A stretch of 64,000 nucleotides of DNA from Casuarina equisetifolia. Its lineage: Eukaryota > Streptophyta > Magnoliopsida > Fagales > Casuarinaceae. The stretch's first letter is position 1, and each line of letters opens with the position of its first letter. The notes beneath the pieces are model-generated. The model saw only the letters and a list, made by a program, of their open reading frames with translations, was not told where the DNA came from and did no database searches. Positions 23,301 through 35,810 of the stretch are shown piece after piece. The position numbers were made by a program, and so were the translations under genes. The stretch lies in the NCBI GenBank assembly GCA_028551475.1, contig CM052358.1:17262853-17326852 (forward strand), written 5' to 3'.

Positions 23301-24705
23301 AGAACAGGATCCAGAACATCGGAGTGGGAATCAGAATGACGATCAGACTGAGGCTGTTGAGAGTCCTCGGCTTGGCCAACCCTCCTCACCAACACCACCT
23401 TCTCAGCCGCTTTATTATCCAGAGTTGCGTCATGATAACTGGCCGCAGCTTGACATGCATCAACGTCTAGGATTTGTATGTTCATCTTTCCGTGATGATT
23501 CTTTGAACTTGAATCCTTTCTGAAATATATGTTTGAAAGAAACAAGCAGCTCAATCCATGGATACCACTTTTTGATTTTTCTTTTTTATTCCTTTAGAAG
23601 GTGAAACTAGTATTGCTGCATCATTTTTTTTTTTCTTCTTTTTAGTTAATGACTTGAATAGTTGTCTGACATGTAAAAGATGGGTCTGAAACAAGTTATA
23701 AACCATGCGTTTGAAAATGTCACCTTATTCACTTCATGCAGGAGTTAGAGATTGTTAATGATTTGCGGATTGACATGGCTAGGCTACAGCAGAGGATGAA
23801 TAACATGCAAAGGATGCTGGAAGCCTGCATGGATATGCAACTTGAGTTGCAGCGTGCAATAAGACAAGAAGTATCTGCTGCCCTGAATCGATCTACATTA
23901 GGTCCGTAGAATATTGATCCATTAGTATTCAGCTCATCTTCTTTTTTGGTTTCTCTCTCATTGGCCTCCCGCATTTTTCTTAATTAAACCTCAATGCGTG
24001 AGAGTTCAAGATGAACATGGCTAGAACTAAGTTTTTTTTTTGGCTTTTTTTGGGGTACAATTTATGTCTTGTTTCTCCTTAGATATTCGATTCCAATGAT
24101 GGAAGTCCCAAATTAGCTTTATCGACTTCGCACTCCCCCTCCCCACCCCTAATCTTTCCTTTTATTTATTTTCTCATTTTGTGTGGGAAGTGTAGTTGCG
24201 AGAAAATTGAAAAGTTATACAAGAGTATAGACTTCTTTTGACAACGTTGTGACACCAGTTATTTTGCTTTCATATGATTCTTTATCCAAGTTAATAATCA
24301 TCTAGTAGTGCTTGCAGCTGTTTGCATTGCTAGTCTCAGGTGTTGAGTTGACTGTTTGGGTGCCGTGGGTTTCTTTCAGGAGTGTCTTCCGATGGTTTGC
24401 TAAAAGATCAGCCTCAATGGGATTATGTGAGGAAAGGGATCTGCTGTATATGTTGTGACTGCAATATAGATTCTTTACTGTACAGGTAAATCTAGTAAAT
24501 TTACGAGTCATTTGGTTGTGGATCTGAAATCATGCAATGCCGGGAAAATGTACTTAAGCTGTTTTGTTTAACATTTTCTTGTTACAGATGTGGACACATG
24601 TGCACATGTTCGAAATGTGCGAATGGGTTGGTCCAAAGTAGAGGAAAATGTCCAATGTGTTGCGCCCCAGTAGTTGAGGTGATCCGGGCTTACTCTATTG
24701 CATGA
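17316..24705 (+). CDS. RING-type E3 ubiquitin ligase, At5g04460/EDA18-like, seven coding exons, 824 aa
   Basis: Coding exons: 17316-18131, 19616-19734, 22232-23074, 23163-23475, 23742-23901, 24380-24485, 24588-24705. All introns are GT-AG, phases match at each junction, and the sum is 2475 nt including TGA. The start is the first in-frame ATG: an in-frame TGA ends three bases before it. The C-terminal RING spans residues 773-810 and is of the CGH type seen in IAP-like RINGs: C773-x2-C776, C787-G-H789, C793-x2-C796, C807-P-M-C810. It should bind two zinc ions and recruit an E2 for ubiquitin transfer; the substrate is unknown. N-terminal [10 protein letters not shown], the block [20 protein letters not shown] (226-245) with [15 protein letters not shown] (258-272), and a predicted coiled coil (about 698-746) match the plant family represented by At5g04460. 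A motif ERVRxI(F)REW occurs twice (133-142 and 173-180). Residues 313-590 are acidic and probably disordered. No signal peptide or membrane segment is seen. The assignment is by recall of the family, not by search. Confidence 0.93.
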
Positions 24706-25050
24706 TATGGAGTAACCCAGAGACAAAAGTTGAATTAAGAAAACAGAGTTGCCATTTCATTGCTTGCAACCGGATCACTCGAGTTTTTTTTTTCTTTTTT
24801 TCTTCCAAAATATTTTTTCTGCTTTCTGGGTGGATTCTGTCATGTGAATCCGAGTGCATGATGGAAACAACAATCACTGTCTTGAATTAATTATTCTCAC
24901 ATCAAATTTATTCTCCTATCAAAACTTCTTGCAAGTTGATACTTTTTGTTATGAGGAAAGATGGTGTCATTTGCTGTCTGAGCAAGTTGGGGACAATTTA
25001 AATTACTGTCTTGGTTGACGAACAAGATTGCGGAAGTTGAACTGTATAGA
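24706..25050 (+). other. 3' UTR and flank of the RING gene
   Basis: T-rich sequence follows the stop, including a run of T and C at 24784-24810. No canonical AATAAA is placed convincingly. AATTAATT near 24886 could act as a near-upstream element. The transcript probably ends before the tandem repeats at 25051. Confidence 0.45.
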
Positions 25051-25560
25051 GTATGAGTTTTGTTTTTGCTCAAAAGGTATCATATGTATTGGAAACTTCT
25101 GATAGTCCTACCGGACGCTTAATGGCAAAAATTGGAAATTTTATATAGGATGGCAAAAACGCTCGACTTGTTGTGAAAGAATATAATATTTTGTTTTTAT
25201 CCAAAAGGCATCATATAAATTAGGGGCCTTTGATAATTATGTGGGCATCTTATGGCAAAAATCAAGAACTTTATTTGAGATGGTAAAAATGCTTGTAATT
25301 AGGTGAGGTATTTGTGGCAAAAATTGAGAATCTTACTCGAGATGGCAAAAGTGTCCGTTTTATAGCAAAAGAAAAAAAGAATGCAAGTAACTTCATTTTT
25401 GTTTAAAAGACACTATATGAATCGAGAACTTTGATAATCCTATGGGGCATTTCATGGCAAAAATCAAGAAACTCGTTTGGGATGGCAAAAATGATCGGCC
25501 TGTTGAGAAAGAATATAAGTAATTCTGTTTTTGTTCGAAAGACACCATATGAATCGGGTC
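25051..25560. repeat. Tandem array of a roughly 135-bp unit, about 3.5 copies
   Basis: Each unit holds, in order, TTTTTGTTYAAAAG, a CATATGAATYGG-like block, CCTTTGATAATYATG, GGCA-TTATGGCAAAAAT, GAACTTT, GAGATGGCAAAAATG and GAAAGAATATAAGTA. Copies begin near 25055, 25186, 25392 and 25518. The second is followed by an extra half unit. The same unit occurs at about 53160-53600. There is no coding frame across it. Family unknown to me. Confidence 0.75.
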
Positions 25561-26039
25561 CCTTTGGTAGAAAACGAAGCAAGAAGGCAAGAGCAAGAGG
25601 AACATCGCAAAAGAAAAAAGAAAATATTTATTAAAAAAAAAAAAAAAGGAACCGCGGAGGGTAACTCGGCGCAGAGGTGCTTGCAGACGAAAATGTTGTT
25701 TTGCCACATGAATTGGTGAAGGCTGTTTTGCATGCAGTCCGTGAGTATTGCTTCCATGGCCGCTTTGATCCTCGGCAGGTGGAAGAGAGAGAGGAAGTTT
25801 CTGGTTCTGGAGCTTCTTTTAGGTTCAACACGTGTAACATCCGATTCAAAAATCAAAGCAAGGCACTTGAGAGCAGAGGGCGAACTGTTGTTTTAGCCAA
25901 GTTACAATGGAAGTGGTTGTGTGGTCGACAGTTGAAGTTGCTAGGACGAGAAATCTTAATGTGGTTTCTAACTATTGCTGCCTTGCGCTTTATAATTCTC
26001 TAAGGGAGGCCATTGTCAATGCAGTTTTTTTAGGTGCTA
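25561..26039. other. Moderately GC-rich stretch with open frames on both strands, unassigned
   Basis: After an A-rich run (25634-25648), the plus strand reads from 25677 MLADENVVLPHELVKAVLHA and onward for 108 codons. The minus strand over the same bases is open for 130 codons (25464-25856). Neither is a protein I recognise. Base composition stands out from the retroelement to the right, so this may be a relic of a low-copy gene, truncated where the copia remnant begins. Confidence 0.35.
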
Positions 26040-27217
26040 GGATGAGGTAGCTAAATGCAAACATATTCCTCTTGAGTGTGAAATAGGCCTTGATGTTTCA
26101 AGCTTATATTCTTGCTCAATTGGAGTGAATGCATCTTAACCACTATATATTTTATTAATCATATTCTTACTTCTCAATTGTCACATTGCACTTCCTATGA
26201 GATATTGTATGGGTGACCTTCAATGTTGGATCACCTTTGCATTTTCAAATGTCAATATTATTTTAACCTCACTCATCCCTAAGGACTAGTTTGCTCCTAG
26301 AGCTACACTATGGACTTATACGTTATCATTCCCATTAAAAGGATTATTGTCTATATGATCTTGTAGTAGGAAATTTTTTTGTTAGTTGGGATGCCATTTT
26401 TAATGAGTAGGACTTTTCTTTTATGAAGTCATCTTATGCCTACAATTAGTCTATACCTAATTTGCACAATTTCCAAGCTAATGATTCATAGACTACACAT
26501 ACCCTGACCATTCCTGAGCCTTTTGTTAAGCAATCACCATTGCTAGCAACTTCTAATCCTTGTGCCATTCTACCACACCAACACAACTCTAATATGGTCC
26601 ACAAATTACATTTATCCCACTTTACTAACACCTTCATATTCCATTCCTTATCCAATATCCTCACTTGTTTCTCTAGACCACTTTGTCCCACATCACGTAT
26701 GTTTCATTGCATCTACCTTAGTCACATGTAAGCCATCTTCCTATCAAGAAGCTGTTATGAATAGTCATTTGGTTGCAACCATGTAAGAGTTAAATGCACT
26801 GGAGGCGAACCACACATGAGACTTGGTGTAATTGCCTCATAGACAATGAGCTACTAGATTTAAATACATATATGAGACAAAGTATAGAGCAAATAAAAGT
26901 CTTGACAAATAAGCTCCATTGACAACTAAAGAGTATAAATAAAAGACCTATTCTTCTATAATGAAATGTTGATTGTTCAAGTAGTTATAGTTTGGTTATT
27001 ATTCATAATTAGCCTTTGTAGCAAATGAATGTTTAGAAAGTATTTTTTGCATAAAAATTTAAAAAAAGAGTTTTATATGAAGATTCCTTTTGGTCTTTTC
27101 AGTAAGAGGAGGATAAAGTTTTTAGATTGTAAAAATCGTTATATGACCATAAGTAAGCATCTCATAAGTAGAACATAGAGTTCATAGAGGCTTTAGCAAT
27201 AATTAACTTTGCTTAGT

Positions 27218-28869
27218 TGTATTAGAATATTCCAAGCATAATGCCATGTCAATGCCCACATTAGCTTAACTTGTATATGTGAATGCATCAACAACCCTAT
27301 GCTAGGATTGTGCCATGTGTAGCCTAGCTCATTATCCCTTGCACCGCATTAAGCAACTTGCACCACACATGTAAGATAACATCCCACATGGTGTGCGCTA
27401 GATAGGAAAGAACATCATGCAACCTTCTATGCAATGTGTGAGTATCACGTGATGTGCATCTTGCTTGGAACGCAAGGCACCGCCTTCCATACAATGTGCC
27501 AGAATTGCATTTTGCGATGATTACCTATCACACATGAGTCACACCAATGTAGGGAAAATTCCCATCTCGCCTTCCGCATAAGACACATAAATCTTGTAGT
27601 GCACATATCGTCGAGCTAACATAAATCCTATGGATTTTCGAATATCTTCCAAATGGTGTACATCTAGCATAAGAAAAAACTCATTCTAGAAAGAATTTTT
27701 GGTCTATCTATTGGATCATGAGCATACAAGAAAAACCAAAAATTGTTAAGTATTTTCTAATTGAAACAAGTTCTCATTAGAGAATATTTTTTCTTCCTTT
27801 TTAGAAGATCTCTATTGTTCATTCCAAGTTTCTTTCATATGCCTTATTGGATACTTGTAAACTTAGTACTCTTTAAGACCCACATGTATTAATGAATGGG
27901 TGTGCTGTTGTCTTAAGGTGTCAAGTGCACCGACAAGAGAATTTGTAAAAAAAAAAAAAAAAAAAAGGAAACACTATGTGCTTTAGACAGTTGCGCATGA
28001 AACTAACACTAACTCCAAGTGTCCATGTCACAAGCAGTCTCACTCAGCCAACTATGAGCAAACTAGCCAATCCAAATATGCAATGTTTCCTTTATTTTAT
28101 TTTATTTTTAGAGTGAGTTCATGTTGAGAGGGAGCTTGTAATGGTGTGGTTCCTAATGTTAGAGGATACACCATGAGATGTGGATAGTGGTGGAGTGAGG
28201 TCTTCTCCTTTGGTGACTTAGTTATGGTTGCTTAAGAGTTCAGATTGCACAAGAAGACTTGTTACTAAGTTGTATGTAGTTTATGATGGCTATGGTGCAT
28301 GGTTGTTATACTAATTTTACAAATAGGGGGAGATTTGTTGGATATTTGTAAACTTAGTCTGCCCTAGGAGCCACACGTATTAATGAATGGGAGTGTTGCT
28401 GTCTTGAGGTGTCAAGTGCACCGACAAAGGTGTTTGTGAAAAAAAAAAAAAAAAGGCAGCACCATAAGCTTTAAATGGTGAGCCTATGAGTGAAACCAAG
28501 AGAGAGCTGAGTGTAGAACTAAGTGTAGGAGCTTTCATCCGATGTCACTATAACTTTGGTGAGTAAGCAACTTTATAGCTTGATTCTTAGCATTAATGAA
28601 AGGAGAAAGGGCCGTACTCTTTGATGACAGTGGATGTAAATGGTATTTACCAAATTACTTTAAACAAATGTGTCTTTCTTACCTTTGTTCTTAGTTTTTA
28701 CCTCATTGTTCTATAATTTATGCATTATGTGTAGCTTCTTATCCCAACATGCCCAAACTTGTATAAATGAATCACTCACATTGTTGTGCAATTAGTATTT
28801 GTAAATGAATCACTCAATACAAATATTAACTTCCCTTATATTCTTATGCAATCAGTATTTTATTTTTAT
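27218..28869 (+). repeat. 5' LTR of copia element B, interrupted by a TRIM-like element
   Basis: It begins TGTATTAGAATATTCC. The segments 27218-27844 and 28750-28869 align in order with the 3' LTR (35811-36491), including CATGTCAATRCCCACATTAGC-like and GCACCGCATTAAGCAACTT-like blocks. Without the insertion it is about 740 bp. Confidence 0.85.
27845..28749 (+). mobile_element. Short non-autonomous LTR element (TRIM-like), about 905 bp
   Basis: Two direct repeats begin TATTGGATACTTGTAAAC (27845) and TGTTGGATATTTGTAAAC (28335). The right one ends CCCAACA at 28749 and is about 415 bp. A purine-rich stretch (AAATAGGGGGAGA) precedes the right repeat, as a polypurine tract should. Both repeats carry a poly(A) run in the same place. 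Flanks TGCCT (27840-27844) and TGCCC (28750-28754) are a target duplication with one difference, and the unoccupied site is visible in the other LTR of the host element. There is no coding capacity. The left repeat matches only for its first 160 bp or so, so the element is partly rearranged. Confidence 0.82.
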
Positions 28870-29956
28870 CTTGGTACCATTCGAGCCAAAGACAAAAGCC
28901 TCCTTAAATTTTTTATTGATCCTTATGGCCTCCATATAATCACTCATGGTGCTACACTTTTAAATGCTATACCTAGCAACATCTTTATTCTAGGGCCATG
29001 TGTTCATTTGAGGGACCAAACTACAATGTTTGGACGGACCGCATTATTCCTTTTTTGTGGGCTAACAACCTACTCTCTCTCCTTGATGGCTTCTTTCTTT
29101 ATCCTTCTAAATTTGTCTTGGACATTGATGTTGAAGGCTCCATCATCTAGCTTCCTAATCCAATTTATCATGATTGGCTTTAGTATGATCATATTGCTTT
29201 GGGATGGCTTCTGAACTCTATTTCAAATGCTATCATTTCTAAGACCTTTGCTAAAATTTAGAAGGCACTTAAGTCTAAGTTTGTTGCCCAAAGCATTACT
29301 TGTGCCTTTTTTTTGTAACTATAACTTTAATCCATCACAAAAGGTTACTACACTATGACAAAATTCCTTTTAGAGATTAATTCCCTAGTTGATTAGTTAG
29401 GATCCATTAGTGAACCCATATCTAACAATGAATACCTTATGCAACTCGTTAATGCGTTAGGTACTCCTTATGCCCCTCTAGCCATTGCGATTGTTGTCCA
29501 AACCAGGACCAATCAAATATTCCATGAAGATCAAGGTTTTCTATTATCTTAAAAGGCCTCCCTTGAGGTCATAAGACAATCTCAAACCATTCTTATGACT
29601 TTTGCCATGGAGAATGCCATCCTTAATCAACATGGCCACATGATCACCAATCCCTAAGGTTGCTTTGCCTTATGCCCTTGTGCTTATTTTCCTTAAATGA
29701 TCGCCCTTATTGATGGACATGCCTTTTCGTAGGTGGTGGGTGCCAATGCACCATGAAGTGCCATCTTTATTACCATATGGGCCATGTTGCGACCCATTGT
29801 TAGGCTTGTAACTCCCATGCCCACTTTTAGGTGACTTTTGAACTACAAACCTATCATACCATCATAGAGGTTGCTTCTCCTTAGGCCTAATTTGCTTTTG
29901 GCATCCTTTGTTTTGCTTACTAGGACTTTGTATGATTATTTGACTCCAATGCTAAC

Positions 29957-31520
29957 TATTGGAGTATATTTTGATGATGACAAATAGGAATTATGATATG
30001 AATATATTATAATTTATATTGGTTTCTATAAGAAAATTGATTTGGGAATATTCTACAAGAAAAATCTTGGCCTATAATTTCAATGTGTAACCTAAATCCA
30101 ATCCGTTGAGCCCATGTGATTTTGTCTTTCAAACCAACCTTAACGCATGATCTAAACATGGCTTTATTCTTGCAACCTAACCCAGTTCACAAATAAAAGC
30201 ACAACTTATGAGCAATCCAATAACCCATGCTCATGACTTATATCTGCATGCATGTCCCAGTTTGTTTAACCCTTAACCTAGGTGCATGCATTGTTTGACC
30301 CACTCGATGAATGCCTTCATAAATGGCTAAAGAAAGCACCGTTGAAGTTAAAAAATGACTCATTTGTTAGGTATCAAAGAGTAGAACAAGTGTATGAAGA
30401 AATATTTAAGATTTAGCTACTTAAATAAGATTAAATTAAGACAATCTACTATGTTATTCTTTACACATTAACACAATTGAATGAAAAATAAGTAGATGGT
30501 AGATTAAGGTGTTTTAGAAGCTAAGATCATGGAGGTTTTTCAAGTAAGAATCTAATCTACTGATATGAAACTAACCTACAAAGTTTTGTTTCAAGATTGA
30601 AAAGACTTGATGAAGATTTAAGTGAAATATAAAACCCAATCCATGACCTTATTTGCTTATGTGAAGATTCGAATGGTAAACTTAAAAATTTGGATGAAAT
30701 GCTATCATTTTGGAATGTGATTTTGAATGAGATTAGGATAGAAAGTTAGTCCTGACTTTTTTCTCTTAGTTATGCTTGGAAACATGAAGAGAAAAAGGAA
30801 AAAGAGAGCTCTAACAGAAGGAAAATATGATTAAGTTCAAAGAAGTTAGAACAACTTTTTAAAGCAAAAGGTTAGTCCTTTTGATGCAATTTAAAAGTAG
30901 AAAGCTTCTTAAAAGATACGAAAGTGAAAATTAGAGAAAGTAATCATCTTTCGAGAAATTCATATTCTTCTCTCAAGCTTATCAAGCTCAAAAATTGATT
31001 TTTCATCGAGTGACTATAATATGGGTTTATTATTACTCATATTTACTTGTTAAAAAATCACATTGTGCTTCAATATATTTATTGTTGAGTTGATTTTCTA
31101 CAAGTGAACAGTGCTAGGGTTTGTTTGAAATTTAGGGCTTTTGTCCAGATTATTCTATATTATCTTTCTAGTACTTGTTTAAAGTTTTTGAATTGTATAT
31201 TGCATGTCTTGTAGAAGCTAAGTTTGAAATTTGTAACATTGGGGTGAGAACTTATAACTAGGTTTAAGGGATTAGTTATTCCTTGTAATCAATTGGAAGA
31301 TTAACTCTGGTAGGTTGCTAAGGTAGGGTGGAGTAGGTGCTAAGGGAGGTTAGGCCAAACCACCTTCTAAAAGTTGATTATCTTTGTGTGATTGTGTTTT
31401 GTGTGAGTTTTTGCATGCTGCCATGTAATAATTAATTGCTTCACATAGTGAAAATGAAAAAGACAAGAACTTTTGAGAAACCTAATTCACCTCTCTCTTA
31501 GGTTGTTACAAGATCCAACA
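29957..31520 (+). repeat. Solo LTR (long copia-type LTR), 1.56 kb, inside copia element B
   Basis: It starts TATTGGAGTATATTTTGATG and ends GATCCAACA. Flanks CTAAC (29952-29956) and TTAAC (31521-31525) differ at one base. The start and end resemble those of the LTR at 47452-49234 (TATTGAATATATTTTAATG and TATCCAATA), so the two probably belong to one broad family of long-LTR copia elements. There is no internal element sequence between the flanks. Confidence 0.8.
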
Positions 31521-33022
31521 TTAACAATCATGACATAATGAACCTATAGGCCAAGAAAATCTTAGGCCTTATGCTAGTAGCTAGTAGGTGACTATGGGTG
31601 ATGGTGTGGGTCTCTCCATCAACCACACTAGTATGCTATGTAATCCTTATAGTTTCAATATATCTAATGTTGTAGTTGTTCTCTCAATATCAAAAAAAAT
31701 TATTACATGTTTCTCAATTTACATGAGATAGCAATTGTATTTTTCTCTTGTCAAGCTTGTCACATTAGTAAAAGTGTAATTTTGTCCTTAAGGGAACAAT
31801 TGATTATGGCTTGTATTGCCTAAAGCAAACAACTCCATTGCAATCACCTATTGCTTTAGTCATAATTAAGACCCTTATTATGGATTGGTATTATAGACTT
31901 GGTCATGCTACTTTTGAGAATGTCACAAATTGAATAAACCAATGAAAGTTTGAATTTTTGGCACCCTTTTATCTTCTTGTCAAGCTTGTTGCATTAGTAA
32001 AAGTGTATGCCAACATCATCCCTTGACACATCATAGAACATGAGCTTTGTTTGATCTTGTTCACTTTGATATTATCTTAAGGAAATAAATATTACATATC
32101 TTTCATATATAAGTTTTCCAAATTTACTTGGATTTATACTTTTCAATCTAGAGACTAATTTCTTATAATTTTTAAGAAATTTCAAATTTTTGCTGAGAAT
32201 TAACTTCACACCAAAATAAAAATCATTTAGTGTGATGGAGCAATGGAAATAACATCTTTACCCTTCCACTCTTTATTAGAGAAATTGGACATTTATCAAC
32301 ACATTTCAAGCCTATATGTGCCCTCTCAAAATGGGTATGTGGAACACAAACACAAACACAAACATATTATAAAGACTAGGCTTTCCATGCTACATTTGGC
32401 CTAAGTCCCTTTAGAGTTTTGGGATTTTGCTTTTGAAGTAGCAAACATATAATTAACAAGCTTCCAAGCCCAACCATTAATAAGAAAATCCCATGGGAAC
32501 AATTATTTCATCAATCCTTATCCATATCCTATTTAAAAAGATTTAGGTGTTTAGTGTATCCTTATTTTAGACCCTATGCTAAACAAAAATTAAACCTAAG
32601 GTCCACACCTTGTGTCTTTCTGGATTACCCTTTAGGATATAAAGGTTACTAGTGCCTTTGCACCCAAACACATTGCATCTATATTATTGTTGATTCTATG
32701 TTTGATGAATCCATTTATTCCTTTACATCTCCTCCATTATCCCATTATAGATCTCCTTAACTTAGGATACATTTTCTTGCACACGCCTTCCTTAGAATCT
32801 TATACTTATAATTCTACTACTACAAGGCCTAATCTCTTCACTGACTTATAGAGTTGTGCACTCCAATCCTTTAATTTGCCCCTTACATTTAAGCCTCCTC
32901 CCTAGTGGACACCTCTATCCTCACCTCCCCATAGGTGGATGGCCATACACCTTTAAATTAGCATCACACTAAAACGAATCTTAACTCATCATAACACATA
33001 TGTGCTCATAGCTTCCGGTCAT

Positions 33023-34275
33023 TGATAACTCTATTTTTATAGAGTTATTTTACCTACTTTTTAGGTAATAAATAATACAATGCTTATGAGAAAATATTTG
33101 AACTCCTCTTATTTATTTGAATTTGTCTTGTTTTTGTAGCACAAGGAGGTAAGGAGAAAAGGGATGAACATGAAGAACCTGATGCTTATTGTGTGGCAAA
33201 ATTATAATATCAAGATTAAGAGAGTCAAGATGGACTTGAGCTTTGGATGATTGTTATTAGATTTTCTATTGTTGTTGGGTTTTCTAAATAAATAGAAAAC
33301 CCAGTCATGTTAGGAATTCAAGTCTCAATTAATTTAGGAGTTCAAAACCCAATTGTTTTAGGTCTCTAAAACCCAATTCTACTAGGATAGGAGATAGGTC
33401 TAAACCTAAACCCTATTTAAGAGAAGAGAAGAGGCAAAAGAAGAGGGGAGGAGGAAATTGAGCATAACTCAAGAAAGAGGCCAAGAATTCAAGGTTTTCT
33501 TGAAGAGAAGACAACAAGGATGACATACTTTTTGTTCTTGGATTCAAGATGCCTTCTTTATTTCTTATTACCATTCTTTCTTATTATTTATTTATGTTTT
33601 AGTTTATCTTTGTTAGAGCTACGATGTAACCTAATTATGATGGTATGAATCTTATGATTATTATGTTTTGCAAGATATTTTATTTATGTGAAGTTACATA
33701 TTACGGAGTTTAATGCTTTTAGGTGATTAGCTACCACTTAGGTGACTTGATTTGTATGTTAAAGACCGACAGGAAATAGCATGCAGTTGTTTCTTGTAAT
33801 ATGTAACCATAGATTAAATATGGATAGACATATACCATATTGTTTGTGTGGCTTTCGGTGTAAACTGGGAATATTCATAGATCCTAATGCATTTGGTTTG
33901 TTTCAATTCACATATAGAGATATAGTGAATTAATGAACTAAGTAGGTTTGCTATACCTAGACATAGGATAGTAAATAAATTAAGAAATTCCGCCATCACA
34001 TAGATATTATCTCTCTTGCAAGCATAAATAATCAATATTAGTATCTAGTAATTATGGTGAAGTCATATGCTCTAACATATTTCTTGTATTTAGTTTTCTT
34101 AGATTTAGTTAGTTAATCTATTATCTATTAATTTGATTTGCTAGATAAATTCTAAGAGTTGTTCACTGTTAGTAATTAATTGGTTTAGTAATCACCAATC
34201 TCTGTGGGACGATATCTTTCTTATCATTATATTACTTGTTCGACATATTCACTTGCATTTAGATTTCACTGAACA
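33023..34275 (+). repeat. Solo LTR of Tat/Athila-like Ty3/gypsy type, 1.25 kb
   Basis: It starts TGATAACTCTATTT and ends CACTGAACA. A perfect target duplication GTCAT lies at 33018-33022 and 34276-34280. The 3' part with AATCACCAATCTCTGTGGGA followed by a GTTCGACA block is typical of Tat/Athila-group LTR ends. It contains a purine-rich segment (33390-33510). Related copies: 53815-54842 (minus, truncated) and 62762 to the window end. The 24-base head forms a near-perfect hairpin. Confidence 0.88.
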
Positions 34276-35810
34276 GTCATCCACATATGCAACCATCCTA
34301 TTTTATTGAGGCTTCAAAACACCCACATTGGTGGACTTAGCATTGTAGAAGAATATAATGCTTTAACCAAAAATCAAAAATCAAACCTAGGAACTTGTTC
34401 CTAAGTCACCTCATATAACACTTATTGGCTACAAATGGATTTATAAAGTAAAAACAAAATCAAATAACAAGGCTTATTTAGTAGTGGCCAAAGGCTTCCA
34501 TCAATGGCCAAGTATTAACTACAATGAGACATTTTTCCCCATTGCTAAACTAATCACAATTTGCACCATCCTTGTCCTTGCTTACTTTAAAGGATGGACC
34601 ATCAAGCAACTTGACATGAATAATGCATTCTTGCATGGGACCTTTGATGAAGAGGTCTATATGACTTAACCTTAAGGATTTGTTAATTCCTAAAACTTGC
34701 ATCATGTGTGTTTCCTATAGTGCTTTCTTTATGGCTTGAAACAAGCTACTCAAGCATGAAATTACTACCTTACTTAATTTTTGTAGAAAATTAGGTTCAA
34801 GATGTCTAATGTTTATTCTTTTCTTTTCATTTTTATTACACCAGCATTCACCATTTCTTATGTTACTCATTAGCTTCAAAATGAATTTGAGATTAAAAAC
34901 CTTGGTAGCCTTCATTATTTTTTTGGTGTAGAAGTTCAAACTCTTCCAACTCGCTCTCTACCATATCATGCCAAATTTGCCTTTGAAATTGTACAATATG
35001 CCAAATTGCGTAAGACATGGGGTGTCTCCACACCTTACACAACTACCCATCTACCATTTCTACATGATGGCAATCCTTTTTCGAATCCTAACTATCATTG
35101 TAGCATTGTCAATTCCTTGCAATATCTCATGCTTACACATCCCAATATTACCAATGTTGTTAACAGTGCATGTCCATACATGCATGCTCTAACACTCATT
35201 GGACATATGTTAAGCACATTCTTCATTTTCTTGTAGATTACCCTTCTATGGTCTTCACCTCACCAAGTGTAATGCTTGCACATCACATGCAAATTTGATG
35301 CTAGTTGGGTGATCATGATGATTGCTATTCTATTGGAAACTACTACATTCTCCTAGGTTCCTATCTTATCTCTTGGAGCTTTCAAAAACATAAAATGATT
35401 ACTCATTTCAAAATTGAAGTGGAATTCAAAGCCTTGCTGATTCTACAGTAGAAGTCATTTGGCTTAAAGCTTTCCTTAAAGATCTAGGTGTTAGGCTTAC
35501 AAGCTTGCCTACACTATGGTGTGACAACCTATTGGCACTATATCTCTTTAACAATCTTGTCTTTCATGCCCACACCAAATATATGGAAATTGATTTTCAC
35601 TTCATTCATGAACACATAAACAACAAGTTATTCACTCAATTTCATCTCCTCAATTGATCATACTGCGGATATCATTACCAATGGTCTCTCCTCACCATGG
35701 TCGAAGCCATTTTGAAATAAGCTTACTACTTGTACCGCTTCATCAACTTTCGGTGGTATATTAGAGCAGTCTAAGCTTTTTGTTCATAACCATCCATTAG
35801 CTTTTAAGGG

